Source: Halichondria panicea (Eukaryota > Porifera > Demospongiae > Suberitida > Halichondriidae). From it: DNA of 64,000 nucleotides. The stretch covers positions 7,394,273 to 7,458,272 of the forward strand of contig NC_087378.1 of NCBI RefSeq assembly GCF_963675165.1, given 5' to 3'. Shown one piece after another: positions 12,643 to 25,040 of this stretch. Position numbers and translations under genes: made by a program. The number at the start of each line of letters is the position of its first letter. Position 1 is the first letter of the stretch. A model generated the notes under the pieces. The model saw only the letters and a list, made by a program, of their open reading frames with translations. It was not told where the DNA came from and searched no databases.

Positions 12643-13235
12643 TCAGAGTCTCTTGTATGTGCCCACAGTGTAGTGGCAGTTGGGACAAGTGTGAGTCACA
12701 TCCTTACACCCGTCAACAACCAGGGGGATCCAGCAACACCTGCATGTGCAAGACACAATATTTATTTATTACTGCATCATTCTCGCATTAATCTAGAGTA
12801 TAATTATATGAATTCATTATAAATGCATAAAGCCGCTCTACCATCCAACAGATATTCTGCAATGCCATGGCGATAATTATACATTACTATATATGGCTAT
12901 AATCCCTACACTCATTAAAGAAATCATGTACAAAAAATGACCAAAAATGAGTATGTACTCAATTATTAGGCGATACCAATAAAAGGAAGCGAACACCATT
13001 CCTATTAATGCAAAATAGTCCCACAGGATGTGTGTGGCTACATAATATATAGTGCTAATGGCACAAACAATAACACCACAAGTTTCAAGGATCCATTTTA
13101 GAAGCAGTTTCAAAATATACACTCCCAAAGGAAGGCCATCCATATTGAGAGCATTATTGTGGGTGGGAGGGTGGATTCATGCCACTCCATCTGTGAAGTA
13201 TATTCACGATAGCCACCAGACGGGTGGAACTGTTA

Positions 13236-13298
<63 letters not shown>

Positions 13299-16200
13299 GC
13301 GTGTGCGTGTGTGGGAGGGATACTTGATGTAGTACGCGTTCAGAATCACAATGCTTCTTGACCGAAAATTCGCTATACAGTAGAGCCTCGATTATACAGC
13401 TTGGCAATTTTTCTATGATAGGGTGAAGTTCAACTAAATAACCAACTAGAGCACTAAAGTGCAAACCCTCGGCTGGTGACATGATATAAATAAAGAAACC
13501 AGAAGAGTGATAATGCAGTGCATGTAGCATGTATGAGCAACTCAAAAGCAATAAAACTAAACCAGGCTGGAGGCATGCTGAAACTTTGAGTGCTAGTGGT
13601 ACATGATATGCATGTCACATTAGACATGTACTGTGGACTAGACTGGGATCACAGCAAAGAAGCCTGGAGTGTTAGACTTAGAGAGGTATGGCTCCTGCCA
13701 GGCTGGAGTATAGGATCCAGAGTCAGCCAACAACCAGTCACAATTTTAGCTTTCTACTATAATTATATCAATTGTTCCTGGTACGGATCACTTCAGCTGC
13801 AACTACGTAATCAAGGCCACGTGTAGCTAGTTATATAGCTGCTAAGCTTCTTAGCTTTTGCTCGACAATGAAGCTTTAACATCAAAATCTGTCACTATTT
13901 AAACCAAGATATTGTTGTGTGAAGGCTATCCATGCTGTAAACGCAGCGCTGTGGCATCCAGGTGAGTAGAAAAGCCAATCACAAACAAACAAACAAACAA
14001 ACAAACCAACAGACTACTATACCCGTGGCCGCCCACGCGCCTCGGGTAAAAATGTCTTAGATGCACATGCGCATTACAGCCGTTACCATGGAGACAAGCA
14101 CGCTTATGTGCATGCGCAGATGACCATGTGCACTGCTGTTTATGAATGAAGTGGGTGGATGGAGGCATGGTTTGTCTATTCGATTATCCGGCATATTCAG
14201 TTATCTGGCCTGCCTCCTGGAACCAAGGTGTCTGCATAATCGAGGTTCTACTGTATAAGATCCATGCACTAAGGTGACTAGACCAACAGCACAAGGCAAA
14301 CACCCACAACATTGGGTAACTGTTTTGTCTGAATAAAAACGAAAGTTAAAACGAAAAGAGATTTCAATATACATTTTACACCACTTATGCTACTAGTTCA
14401 CTTTGAGTCTATGAGAAATTAGTTTGTGTGGTCTCAAGGAACACAAACAGAAAGTATTGTGTTCAATTGCTTTCTACAAAACACTCAGCACAGTATCCAA
14501 TGACAACCACAACACTTTGCAAACAAAGCCACCACCAAGAAAGAAGCCACAAACTAAGAACTGAGATTACATGTATATTCAAATTAGGAAAAGGAGACTT
14601 GAAACCATCAAAGCCTAACTTGAGATCAAAACAACACAATACTAACCATTGCTAACCACTGCAAAATCCCCTGGAAGAGGTGGGAGCATTATACAAAACA
14701 CATGCCTTTCCTACTAACCCATGTAGACAACATGTGTCTTAATTTACATAATCGACTAAAATTGGAAATTGGGTACTACATAGCTGACTATGAAGGAGGG
14801 TGCTGTAATAATGATGAGCCACCCACAGTGACCTTTAAACCCCAACACAAGGACATTTCACAAGCTTATGAATTAATTAACAGATGGTCAATCGTGACCT
14901 TTTGTGTATTGTATGCTGAGTACACTGCTTGGTAAACACTCGGTGAATTACAAGTACCAATCACTTACAGCCAGAATCCGAAAAGGAAGAGCACTCCCAT
15001 GAGAATCAGAGCAAAGAGGCCAGTAGTGTAGGAGACGTTGGTCCTGTTCTGGACACGGCAGTTGGGGCACGTCACAATCGCTGGGCCCTCCCTAAGCACC
15101 TGCACATGAGTAACAGATAGTGACATAAATCCCTTCGACTACAACACGCAGCTACATATGTGGATACACGACACGCCCCCTGATTGGAAATTAAGGCTTC
15201 ACTACTTGGAAAGACAACTGAAAGCAGTCTCCAACTACACATCAGACTATAATAATGAATGCAGCGTCTAGCACACTTGTTAAACAGCGCCTAGTCCACT
15301 TGAAAGGCTTTATAATTAATTTGACCTCTGTGGCATTTAGAGATAACAAGAGTATATAATAGAAAGGGAGTATCGATCATAGGCATACTGTGCACGGAGA
15401 GTATCTGTCATGGACCAATGTAAGTGTGAGTGATGTAATCTATCAAAAAAGTAGATCACTTATTCCAAGCCCATGACAGATACTCCCTCTCCATTATACA
15501 CTCTTGGAGATAAGACATTAAAGGTGAACTGAAACCTGTCTACAAAGGAGGTCACCCTCTATAATACAACCAAGCAAGGACGCTTAGAGTGATGTAATCT
15601 ATCGAAAAAGTAGATTATATCCACACACACTTGGATTGCAAATTCCAAGCCCATGACAGATACTCCCTCTCCATTATACACTCTTGGAGATAAGACAATC
15701 AAAGGTGAACTGAAACCTGTCTACAAAGGAGGTCACCCTCTATAATACAACCAAGCAAGGACCCAAAGTCCTTGTTTTGTCTTGTGCTAGCAGGTCACCT
15801 TTTTAAACACACATGTATATAATCCTTCCACTATGATTACACAGTTTCTCTTGAGAGCTGCACACTTGACTTACTGGGTTTGGAGCAGCGGTGTTCTGCA
15901 CGACCACTGTAGTGTTGGTGTTCTGCTGGGGAAGAGGGGCATTTTGGTAGCCTGGAGCATTCTGGTATGACCCGTACTGGCCCCCCGGTGGAGGTGGGGC
16001 TTGCGGCTGTCCAGAATACTGTGGTGGTGGGGGCCCTTGCGGCTGAGGGGGTGGGGCCTGTGGAGGTGGGGGTTGAGTCGGAGGAGGGGCTTGTGGTTCT
16101 CCATAACCAGTAGCAAGAGGGGGTGCTCCCTGAGAAGAGAACAATTTTCAATGTTTACAAGATGACTGTAGCTCACAAGATACATACACACTGTAACAGG

Positions 16201-17067
16201 TGTCCCGAGATACAGCACAAAATGGTTTTTAAGTACCAAATACTAAATGCATGGTAAATGCAAGGGTTGCTTAAGCTGCGTTGATTTTTACGCTTGGTAA
16301 ACATTAACAGAGGTAGATGCTTGAAAGTGAGCAGGCAGTTAACACATGCATAATTATAATGCATTTATCCAAAGAGATAAGATTTCACCCCAACTTTCCC
16401 ACAAGCATGCACAAACATCCTGAATTAGGCCAGGTACTGTGTAGATTAACACCATTACAAGCTCTGTAGGTATAAACCCATCGACCTTGGCTTATGCACA
16501 AGCACAAATCGCAGGGGGGGGGGGAAGTGCCCGATTTGACACCAACTTATTCTATTTTCCGACATAGACCACTACAACAACCATTGTGCTCTGATAGTGC
16601 AGCATTGTTCCAAAGAGAGTGGAATGTATCACATGACAGACAAGGTACACCTGCCGTACAATGGGCTAGGGCTGGCACACTACATGTACAAGCCAGGGAG
16701 CATGCAGCATAGGCATACTAGCTTATCACAAAAATGTGAGGTGCAAACGATATACCTCAGCTCCATCATTTGAGATTATAGATTGTGGTAAATAATTCAA
16801 TATGGCCTGGAGCATGCCATTCCTCCCTAGCCCTTTACACTGTACTGTATTAACATGCGTATATGCACACTAACCATCAGGCACAAGGACACATTCACCT
16901 GGTACCCAGGTACCCACTCTCATGTACGTGGGTAGCTGCTAGCTTCCATGCCATCAAATCATATCATGCATCCAGTAATTTGACCCCATAAAAAAGATTT
17001 GCCTACACATTATTGATGAATATTTAAGCACCTGCTCCAGAAGAAGAGGTGCTTTCTCGTTAGCCAT
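12643..17067 (-). CDS. LITAF-domain membrane protein, Pro-rich N-terminus
   Basis: Four exons: 17032-17067, 15875-16129, 14969-15099, 12643-12739; 172 residues. It starts MANEKAPLLLEQ, continues with a Pro/Gln-rich low-complexity arm (PPPPQAPPPQPQGPPPPQYS), then a complete LITAF (SIMPLE) domain: first zinc knuckle VTCPNC, membrane-inserted hydrophobic segment (GLFALILMGVLFLFGFWL), CCWIPLVVDGCKDVTHTCPN and the terminal YKRL. The family are monotopic proteins of late endosome/lysosome membranes that bind zinc; the Pro-rich arm typically recruits ESCRT or NEDD4-type partners, which is inference here. The domain is split by a 2.2-kb intron holding a microsatellite and a pogo-like MITE. It lies head to head with the ubiquitin-like gene at 17670. 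Confidence 0.88.
12877..13143 (-). CDS. Intronic hydrophobic small ORF (doubtful)
   Basis: An uninterrupted 88-codon ATG frame lies inside the last LITAF intron on the same strand. It predicts three or so hydrophobic segments (for example FALIGMVFASFYWY and LIFGHFLYMISLMSVGII). There is no family match I recognise, and A+T-rich DNA often encodes hydrophobic residues by chance, so this may be nothing. Confidence 0.2.
   Translation of the reverse strand: MDGLPLGVYILKLLLKWILETCGVIVCAISTIYYVATHILWDYFALIGMVFASFYWYRLIIEYILIFGHFLYMISLMSVGIIAIYSNV
13237..13312 (+). repeat. (GT)n microsatellite
   Basis: A run of about 38 GT dinucleotides with a few GC interruptions at its 3' end, within the LITAF intron. 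Confidence 0.95.
13376..14256. mobile_element. Pogo-like non-autonomous DNA transposon
   Basis: Inverted ends TACAGTAGAGCCTCGATTAT (13376) and ATAATCGAGGTTCTACTGTA (end 14256) resemble the CAGTAGAACCTCGATTAT ends of Tigger/pogo elements, and TA dinucleotides flank both sides. The interior has no transposase; it includes an (AAAC)n tract at about 13980-14010 and may contain further insertions. Confidence 0.65.
15396..15762. repeat. Tandem 150-170 bp duplication with inverted arm
   Basis: Two near-identical copies (about 15428-15581 and 15587-15762) share GATGTAATCTATC, ATGACAGATACTCCCTCTCC and the following block ending CAACCAAGCAAGGAC. The preceding GGAGAGTATCTGTCATGG at 15396-15413 is an inverted match to the ATGACAGATACTCC of each copy, so a hairpin or MITE origin is likely. 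It lies in an intron of the LITAF gene. Confidence 0.75.
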
Positions 17068-17669
17068 TCTCCTTCGTTGGCTGCTGCTGCTATTTTTAAA
17101 TAGTTGGAGAGTTAGTTTCCTAGCCGGCTACCTTCCTTTTCGCCTCAAAACACACACGTGAACACTCACATGAGCTGAAACAAGTGAGGCTATGAATTCA
17201 CTTACTGATGTATCAATTGACCACAGTACATTTGCTGGCTCAACATGCAGAGGAGGGGTGGGGCTGGTCTAAAGCTCAGCTCACCAGACTCAATCTGAAT
17301 TAGCTAGCTAGCTACTACTCAGTCTACAAAGAATAAAAAAACAACAATTTTGCAAAACATAAATAAGCAATAAGTAGCGCGCCCAGTGGCAATCCTTGCT
17401 GTGTATCGCTCCTTGTGTCTTGTGTGGTAGCTAAGCCTATGCAGCTGAGACGTGCTTGGTGTACTTTTTCCAAAGCCTGTGTGGTTGCTGGCACAGGGAA
17501 CACACATAGTGAGGTATTTTCTTGCAGTGCCTAGCAAGACTTTAGCAAACCGCATCAATCTTGTGGGTTGACTTTTGACCACTGGCTACTGACCCCAAAA
17601 GGGGGCGTCCCTACCAAGTCAGCAATAAACAAGTACATATGTGTATGGTCTAGTAGCTAGTTATCCACT
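17068..17669. promoter_or_regulatory. Divergent promoter region, LITAF gene / ubiquitin-like gene
   Basis: About 600 bp separates the two opposed start codons. No exon is evident; a minus-strand open frame at 17319-17582 shows no domain. It presumably holds both 5' leaders and a shared promoter. Specific factor sites were not identified. Confidence 0.4.
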
Positions 17670-20600
17670 ATGCAACTGTTTGTCAAATGTCCATTGGTGA
17701 GCTCTACTGGTGCATACTGCAATGGTCCAATTGCTCTGGAGGTCAACTCTACTGACACTGTTGGAAAAGTGAAGACAATGATTCAAGAGAGAGGGGGACT
17801 GAAGAAAGAGGTTCAGCAGTTGACCTTTCTTGGAGAGAGCCTGGAGGACAGAAGGACATTGGACAGCTACAATATTATAGCCAGCCACTTTCTATTGGAA
17901 GATGCCAGCAATTTCATAACAGTGAAAATTATTAGTACAAGCATGAGTCCCCTTCCAGACAAAATCATTCTACTGGAGATGCATAAGGACCGCAAAGAAA
18001 CTGTTGGAGATCTCAAGGCTAAAATTCAAGAAAGAGAAGGAATACCAATGCATCAGCATCAACTTGACACACTAGATCTACCTGCTCGAGACAATACACC
18101 CCTAAGTTACTTGAAAATTAGAAGTGGGGCTAGAATCAACTTATTTGTACCTGTAGCACCAGCAGCAGCCAACAAAGGATCCATGACAATATTTGTGAAA
18201 ACTCTCACAGGCAAAAACATCACTCTGAGGGTGGATCCAATTAACACAGTTTTTCATATCAAGTGTTTGCTCCAGAGTGAGGGGAGTCCACCAGTTAAGC
18301 AGCGACTCATATTCGCACGGAAGGATCTAGAAAATGACAGAAAACTTATTGATTACAACATTAAGCATAAGTCAACCTTGTATTTAAAATATCATGGTGG
18401 CATGCAATTATTTGTGAAAATTCTTAATCACAAGACAGTCCCTCTCAATGTTGAGTTTAGTGAAAGTATAGAGAACGTTAAACTCAAGATCGAAAACAAA
18501 AAAGGTATACCACCTCATTTGCAGCGTTTAACATTTGCTGGCAAACAATTGGAAGATGGTAGAACTCTGAGTGATTACAATATTCAGAAAGAGAACACTA
18601 TTCATCTTGTTGTACAGCTGGTGGCTGTCAAGACTAGCAGTGAGGAATTTACAGTGCCAACCATTGAAGATTGTACAGTTCGTGACCTCAAGTATTCTCT
18701 ATGGGCTGCGAAACAGATTCCACCAGAATGTCAAACAATACTCTGTAATGCTCGAGTGCTTGACTTGGATGAACCGATTTCCCCTCATTATGTAGTGCAT
18801 CTTCAGATTCAACAAGATCCTGTGTTTAGTGTCTTTGTTGCTGACAGGAAGTCTGAAATTATCTCCATTGCTGTTACAGCTCAAACTACTGTTGACAATA
18901 TCAGAGCAATGTTAATATGGAAAACTCAAATCAGATCAAATGTCTCAATATGTCTCAGTGACTATCTAATGTTTTTCAATGGAATGCAACTGGATGATGG
19001 TAACAATGTTAAGGACTACAACATTCAAGCAGGAATTCTGGTAAATACTATGAACTGTATCGAAGGCTTTATTTGTAACGTTCACTTTGCTGACAAGAGA
19101 GTTTGTATAAAAATAAGCCGTACAGGTAGTTTTTTATCACTCAAAGCACGACTCCAGGCCGAGGTTCCCGAGATACCTTCACCATGTCTACAGCAACTGA
19201 CCATCAATGACTCACCAATGGAGGACTCTCAGACAATGGACGGATGTGGAGTAAATGAATTCAAACCAAATGTAACGTTGAGTGTACAACCACCACCTCG
19301 AATGTTTGTTCGAAATTCCACGGGTATTGTAATCCAAGTTAGCATTTATTCTGAGAAAGAGGTTATCAGTTTAAAGAGTTTAATCCAAGATACTGAATCA
19401 TCATTCCCTGAGATAAGCAAACAACAGCTTTATTACCGAGGGAAAGCACTTGATGACATGCACACAATCAGCAGCTACAATCTTCCTCGTGATCAATCGC
19501 TGCAACTATGTGAGTTAACTTAATCAGTTAATACTACTTATCTTGTAACTCTCATTACAGGTGTGTCTCAGTGCATCCACGAGCCACTACAGGAGGAGGT
19601 GGGCCCTCAGGGGAAGCAGATCCTCTGGCCTCAATATGGTGTGGAGGTGAACGTCCCACCTGGGGTAATCAGTGACGGCCACGCTCTGTTGAGGATGTAT
19701 GATGGTCTGAGTGCCACCTGCTTCAAGTACCCCCACGAGTACATCCCCCACAGCAATGTGTACGAGCTCATCATCTCCTCCAGGGGAGAGGACCCACGAG
19801 GAGTGACAGTGACCCTGTCCAACTTCAAACCACACTCAAACCTTTGCTTGATGGCCGCCTCTCTCAACCCCTATAAGTGGAGTGCTGATCAACTTACTCC
19901 ACTCTTCAGCTTCTCTAAAGTGGAAGGAATGGAGATGGAGGCTCAACTCAGTAATGGAAGAGTAGAGGTTCCCCTCAAGTCTAGTGGAGTTTATCTCTTT
20001 GTAGCAGGTTTGCTGGATAGTTAGCTCATGCATGTACGTGTATATAGATTAATCCTTGGTTGCTTTTCAGGTACAGGTAACCAACCATTGTCCGAGCACA
20101 CAAGATTGGACCTGTCAATGTCCTCCCCTCCGTCTTTTGTGAAACAAGGTGTGAAGCTACACGTTTTGTATTATAAGCTGATTTTTCTATTCTTCCCCCA
20201 CAAGGTATCTTAATTTTAGAGTATTATAGTGAACTTATGACATTGGTAACACCATAATAACAATTCTATTTTACAGGCACTCCTACTTCACAGCACGAAA
20301 GACATCTCATCCCAAAGCCAAGACGATCTCCTCCTCCCCAACGAGGTATTCCTAATAATAAAGTTATTATGTGTGTGTGTGTGTGTGTGTAGTTTTTATA
20401 GTGGCTTTCCATTGCAAATAGCCACTCCTCCATCTCCCATTGTGTACCGAGCGGCAGGTCAATATTCTCCTGTAATATGTGAGTACCATATCACATTACA
20501 TGTCAATGGATAACATGGTTCTATTCCATACAACCCCTTCAGTTGCTGAACCAGTCTACTTACCACATCCCCCTTATCATCAAGGTATGCCATATTCTCA

Positions 20601-21426
20601 ATGTTACAGAGTAATAGTACTACTCTTTTTCAGATTCTTCCCCAGTTTATCTTCCTCCCCCACAAGGTAATCTGTCTACCCCAAAGTGGTATAATGCGTT
20701 TACTGTTTCCATGTGAACACCATACTACAGAATCGTCTGACTAACAATGTGTTATATTCTACAGGCACTCCTACTGCACAGCACGAAAGACATCTCATCC
20801 CACAGCAAAGACGATCTCCCCCTCCCCAACAAGGTATTCCTAATAGCTGTTGCGTGTTTGTAAATAATAGCTTCCATTGTACGTAGGCACTCCTCCTTCT
20901 CCCATTGTGTACCAAGTGGCAGGTCCCATATTATGTGAGTACCGTGCCACATTATACACCCCCTTAATTAAAAGGTTAACATATTTCCATTTCATACAGT
21001 ATCCTCTCCAGCCCAGCTTCCAGAACCAGCCTACTCCCCACATGCCCCACATTATCAAGGTATGCATATCATTACATTCTCAATGCTACAGATTGTTCTT
21101 TTCCAGAGTTCTCTCCGGAATACACGACGATGCTGTTCTGCACACGACAGCTCAATGACATCATAGCTCAAGACCCACAGCGAACCTGCGATGAGATGAT
21201 TGCAGCTGGTCTCATTCAGTCGGTTCACATACGAGAATTTATCCGCCATCCCACACACACCGACCGTGCCAAGGCAACCAAGTTGGTGGACTTCATGACG
21301 GATAAAGTCAAAACCTCTCCCTCTGATTTTGACAAGTTTATGGCAATCCTGAAAAAATTGTCCTGGACTGAGCACATTGTAGGCATCCTCCTCACTACAC
21401 TAGCAGACAAAAGGACGCAGCAGTAG
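17670..21426 (+). CDS. Octo-ubiquitin-like / ZU5 / Pro-rich / CARD-like protein
   Basis: Eleven exons: 17670-19509, 19561-20007, 20071-20148, 20277-20345, 20422-20478, 20543-20584, 20634-20666, 20765-20833, 20887-20934, 21000-21059, 21107-21426; 1,020 residues, all junctions phase 1. Exon 1 encodes eight diverged ubiquitin folds; repeats 3 and 4 are closest to ubiquitin ([38 protein letters not shown]). Exon 2 is a ZU5-like domain ([15 protein letters not shown]). Exons 3-10 are short Pro-rich modules; exons 4-7 and 8-10 are a repeated set ([20 protein letters not shown] and a near copy). The last exon is a CARD-like helical bundle ([41 protein letters not shown]). It has no membrane segment, so is probably cytosolic. 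I infer an adaptor joining ubiquitin-type contacts to death-fold assembly. The same Pro-rich and CARD exons recur in the receptor gene at 26.9-29.2 kb. Confidence 0.85.
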
Positions 21427-21900
21427 TTAACTCAGTATTGTGTACTTTTGTGTGTACATGTAGGATCGTTGTGTTTCTATGGCTTTTTGTGAACTTGTTA
21501 TTAAACATTTTCCAACACCCACTGATTCATTATTTCATTATATTAATAAATTCAAGTAACTACTGCAATGTGCTAGCGACAAGAATAAAATCTGTTTGGC
21601 ATGACGTCGCACATTTCAAAGTAATTACTTCCGGCATAGTTAATTAAGTGACATACCACATTCCAATCTCCATACAAGAGTACGAGGTCAGATCGCAAAT
21701 TATCACTCTACATGTACATGTATATGTGGCCTAATAATGGGAGGAGCTGCCATTATGACAACCTAAAGAGGTACATATAGGTATAACTATAATTTATTTA
21801 AGAGATTGATAATTCATAAAACATATGCGACAAAGAGTGAATTTTAAAAATGCTGGTGTCCTATTTATTATGGCAGCCTAATCATAAAATTGAATTCTAG
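21427..21900. other. Convergent intergenic gap
   Basis: This is the 3' side of the ubiquitin-like gene and of the first ZU5 receptor. It is A+T-rich with no exon, repeat pair or RNA gene that I can identify. Confidence 0.5.
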
Positions 21901-24295
21901 TTATCCATCCATTTCATCACCATCATCGTATTTGTCGTCTTTATCCGTAGATGAACCGTTACCAGATAAACTGCATGGAGGAAAAATTCATGCAATGAAC
22001 AATTATTAGAATTTAATACAACACACTTACCTTGCGTTTGAGGTCGTAGTTGAGACAATCAATTCGAGATTATTAGCTAGCTGATTCTCAGACACTTGTG
22101 GAGAACGAAGAGCCTCGTAGAGTGACAACCATTCATAGGGGAGTGCACCCTTAGGCTGCGTCTCCCAAAGTGAGAACACAGCACTAAAACAATCACTAGA
22201 TCCACGATGGTCATACCAAATTTGGTCTAATTTCCCATTGCTCAGATCCAGTTGTGTGCCTACTGCTCGCCATTTTGCCGGGATCTCGTTGGCAACGTAG
22301 TTCATCAGGAACGAAAGAGAGGGTGTATTGGGATTGACAAGATTGTACTGTTGAGACTGTTTAGATACATCATAAGGTCTACGAATGTTTGGTAGAGAAA
22401 CACTTGTAGGAAGATGTGCTAAGGAATGTAATAATGACAATAAACATTTAACTTTATATATTCACTATTGTTTCTTACTTATTTGATGGTAACTGAGGGG
22501 TTCCAATGAAAGCTCTGTTTCCAGATCTCCTTGTGCTCCAGTGAATCTAACTAACGCAGTGGCTTGATCAGTCGCCTGATGTCCGTTAACTTTAACAACA
22601 AATCTTGGAGGGTAAAGTTCCTCTTCTTCTATTTGCTTTAGCTCATCTTGATCTAGTCTCCAACAGTCCACCTCATTTTCAGTCAACTGCATGTGAACAA
22701 ATGTAATATTTCACTAACAATGATTTCTGTGCTTACCTTGCTACTTCCACCGTCTTGTGTGAGTAGCCAGCCTCCAGCAAGCCTCCTTTCAAAATGAATT
22801 TGCAGTGTTGCTTGGGCATCAGAGAACATAAACCTTTTGAGGCTTGTGACTTCATATTGTTCAACATCATAGAAGTTCTTGAGGAACTGTATAGAAAACA
22901 AGCCATATAGGGAATGCACACATAAACATGTTTATACTATACAAATTTGGTTGCACACGCATTTACTTTTAGGCACGTTTGCAGGAAGTAAGTGACACAA
23001 TATTGAGCTTTCCATGTTCCAGATGGATTTTTTGGAGTGACTCGAACCAGTCGAAAGTTAGCTTTTGAGAGAGATGAGACGCTGGAAGCAATGCAAAAAT
23101 GGCAAAAGTGGTGGGTCAGTAACGTCCCATACATACTTCCTGCTTTAAAAGTTGCTTCACCATCACATTCTTCAAATACTCCTCCACCATGCGCAGCCTT
23201 AACAAATTGCAAATCATTCAGCGATGACGACGTAGTGCTCTGAATAAAATGAGGGAGTAAAATTTTGATTGGTTTGGCAAATTTAAAATATGGGTCATCC
23301 ACGACACAGAACTCAACTATTGGGGAAACAGGTCTCAGGCCTTGCTGCAGTTGTAATGGAGAGAATAGTGACACTGCTATTTTCACCGTTATGCGTTTTC
23401 CAGTCGGTATGGCAAATTCAGGCACACTCAGTTCAATGTCGTGATCTTCATTTCTGTACCTACCACCTTTGCAATCAAACATCACTTCTTCTGGAGAGTC
23501 AATGTAACAAAACTGCTTCACATCTGCTTTTGACAGTGTTGATGAGCACAAAGAATGGTCTTCTTGGTTTTTTTCGAACTTTGTACAAGAGGTGTTCGTG
23601 GCCTTTGAAGAACGATCTTCTTGTTGTCCAGTTTCGAGATTGATTGTGAGTAAATTGGTACAAGAGGTGTTCATGGCCGTTGGACGTTGAGGGTATTCAG
23701 AAATAGTTCGCTTCTTTGACCTACTAGATGAAAAACGAGCATCTTTTAAGCTATCAAATCTTCTTTTTTGGAATTGTTTGTAACAGAGCACAAAGGTAAA
23801 GATACTCAGGAGTATTAAGAGAGCCAAAAAGAGAGAGCATACAGCAACAGCCATGTACAGAGCCACCGATAAATCCTTTTCGGGCATTGAGATCAACTGC
23901 ACCATTGAGCTTGTTTCAGTCATCGATTTACAGTAAAATAAACCGATAAAGATGTCTTTTTTCGGTAAAATAAACTGTGCCATAGCACCACTTTCAAAGT
24001 CCCACTCTCGATAGCCAGGGAGTCCTCCATTAGTTCCAGATGTAATCTGGGTGTCATTGAGCCAAAAGGAAAGGACATTCGCTGCTCGATGTATACGAAC
24101 TTCGTCTGTAGTCTTCTCATTATCTTGAATGGCATGGTAATGACAGATGAGTGATAACAGATTGTCATCCTTTGATTTTATGATTGAAGTATTGAGTCGC
24201 AAATTGAAACCTTCATACTGAGAACTAGCTAGTGTAGTAGCTACTGTCAATAAGAGAAGACTGAAAACAAGGAACTTAAACTGAAGTGTAGGCAT
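21901..24295 (-). CDS. UNC5-like receptor: Ig-TM-ZU5-UPA-death domain
   Basis: Five exons: 22967-24295, 22737-22886, 22479-22686, 22031-22418, 21901-21970; 714 residues, frame intact. The first exon encodes signal peptide (LVFSLLLLTVATTLASSQ), one Ig-like domain (LICHYHA ... FIGLFYCKSM), transmembrane helix (VALYMAVAVCSLFLALLILL) and a ZU5 domain (about residues 255-400; GRYRNEDHDIELSVPEFAIP, KILLPHF). Exons 2-3 give the UPA domain (EQYEVTSLKRFMFSDAQATL; DCWRLDQDELKQ). Exon 4 is a death domain (ANEIPAKWRAVGTQLDLSNG, DCFSAVFSLWETQPKG, LPYEWLSLYEALRSP). Exon 5 is a short acidic tail. The ZU5-UPA-DD order is that of UNC5, PIDD and ankyrin supramodules; with an Ig ectodomain it is closest to UNC5 but lacks thrombospondin repeats. 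Likely role: surface receptor signalling through death-fold contacts. A kappaB-like motif lies 118 bp upstream of the start. Confidence 0.88.
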
Positions 24296-25040
24296 GGCTC
24301 ATGCAAGATAACTGACTTTGATTTATAACTATAATAGTATACTGACTGATTGTGAAACACTAAAGTAAACTATATAATTATGTGAATGTAGCAAGATTTT
24401 GGGGATTCACCAAGGAAATCCCATGCACACTATATAGCAGCTTTGTCATGCACCCACACTGGGATAATCCCAGCAATTAGTCATGCACCCATATATTGTG
24501 ATAATCCCAGCAATAAGCATGTGATTGTACAATATTTCCCTATTAAACTGAAATCAACAGTCATTTTCCTTGTCACAGGGACATGCACCAATGACATCAA
24601 CAAGCAGAAGTATGTAACACTTCGTTGTGGTTGTGAACTTCACACTGTATTCGAGAAATATTCTATTATATTTTGCTAACTGTATACCTATATATTCTAG
24701 TTTTGCAGACTGTACATGCATGCAGTCATAAAGTGTGCTGTGCTGTTTTTAATGATTGACATTAACTCTGAAACTAGTAGTACTATCAAAGTTTGGGACT
24801 TCCATGCACAGTGCATGTATATACACAGAATGATATAATGTTGATTGCTAATTCAACTTCTATGCACAAAGTACAATGTCATGCATATAAAAGGGAGACC
24901 ATGCAACATAATAGCCAAGCAAAGCTATAACAAAGGTCACCCTTACAAAGAAGTATAATTTTATACCTGCAAGATTAGTACAAATACATGCAGTAGGACA
25001 GCATTAAAGAAAATATATATAATGCTAAAATTTATAGAAT
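24296..25040. promoter_or_regulatory. Upstream region of receptor 1, with conserved promoter block
   Basis: Position 24413-24422 reads AGGAAATCCC, near the kappaB consensus, in a block (TTCACCARGGAAATCCCATGCA) that recurs at 29318 and 33493 upstream of the other receptor copies. Just upstream are two palindromic GATAATCCCAGCA repeats (about 24461 and 24506), one of which recurs at 29507. No exon is seen. Regulatory function is inferred from conservation only. Confidence 0.4.

Noticed and set aside
17319-17582. Minus-strand open frame of 87 codons upstream of the ubiquitin-like gene
   Set aside because: No domain, no conserved splice context; it lies in the probable divergent promoter.
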